A DNA stretch of 5,305 nt from Planctomycetota bacterium (GTDB taxonomy: Bacteria; Planctomycetota; Planctomycetia; Pirellulales; S012-138): the NCBI GenBank assembly GCA_026982835.1, contig JALSGI010000128.1, positions 1 to 5,305 on the forward strand. The letters run 5' to 3'. How positions within the stretch are numbered: the first letter of the stretch is position 1; each line of letters begins with the position of its first letter. The notes under the pieces were generated by a model that was given only the letters and a program-made list of their open reading frames with translations, had not been told where the DNA came from and did not search any database. Below are positions 5,207-5,305 of the stretch, piece by piece. The position numbers and the translations under genes are program-made.

Positions 5207-5221
5207 CTAAATAACTCCACA
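5207..5221 (-). repeat. 15-bp perfect inverted repeat, right arm
   Basis: TGTGGAGTTATTTAG on the minus strand, identical to 4683-4697 on the plus strand. It ends three bases before the CTG that replaces the expected start codon of the Rho_N-like gene, so the repeat edge and the gene damage nearly coincide. Confidence 0.65.
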
Positions 5222-5305
5222 AAAAGGTGGAAGTGGCATCTAAGTCGCTTGAGCAGAGGGATAAAGGGAAGTTTCAATCTCGAAGCGTTTAGTTCTTTCG
5301 AACCA
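5222..5305. other. Window edge without recognisable feature
   Basis: 84 bp of AT-richer sequence with no open frame of note. It includes GTTTCAAT (5271-5278) and a TTCGAA palindrome near the end, neither of which can be interpreted from one copy. The stretch 4609-4682 at the other side of the inverted repeat is similarly featureless. Confidence 0.4.

Noticed and set aside
5271..5305. GTTTCAAT near the right edge as the start of a CRISPR repeat
   Set aside because: Only one copy is in view, there is no spacer-repeat periodicity and no cas gene. Nothing can be claimed from an 8-nt match.

Overview
The window is GC-rich outside a few AT-richer patches. Its gene types (a secreted glycosidase-like protein, a secreted acetylxylan-esterase-like hydrolase, a transposase remnant and a Rho_N-like fragment) and its intergenic spaces full of short perfect hairpins fit a planctomycete-like (PVC group) bacterium. 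This is a family-level guess from memory of such genomes, not a database result. Every recognisable coding sequence is on the minus strand.

Layout, left to right. Positions 1-1126 hold the 5' part of a secreted TIM-barrel glycoside-hydrolase-like gene that runs off the window. Positions 1127-1431 are a gene-less spacer containing a multi-hairpin repeat module. Positions 1432-2391 encode a complete secreted alpha/beta-hydrolase of the acetylxylan esterase / BD-FAE type. Positions 2392-3317 are about 925 bases without a convincing gene. They are packed with perfect hairpins, a second inverted copy of the hairpin module, four copies of a roughly 22-nt repeat, and a 336-bp unit bounded by inverted repeats. 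Positions 3318-4608 are a decayed insertion sequence with recognisable terminal inverted repeats and a broken transposase. Positions 4609-5305 are AT-richer flanks around a broken Rho_N-like gene. That gene is split by a small inverted-repeat-ended insertion and bracketed by a perfect 15-bp inverted repeat.

The two intact genes run in the same direction, and both products appear exported. They plausibly act on plant- or algal-type polysaccharide: the esterase would remove acyl groups and the glycosidase-like protein would attack the chain. The 305-bp gap with strong hairpins means co-transcription is not certain.

The right half is a graveyard of mobile DNA with no intact gene. The most interesting signal is not a protein. 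It is the repeated hairpin module at 1275-1361 and, on the opposite strand, 2691-2759. Its first stem differs between the copies by two compensatory base-pair swaps, which points to selection or copying of a folded structure, either a REP/MITE-like element or a structured RNA. I see no defence system, CRISPR array, tRNA or rRNA here.
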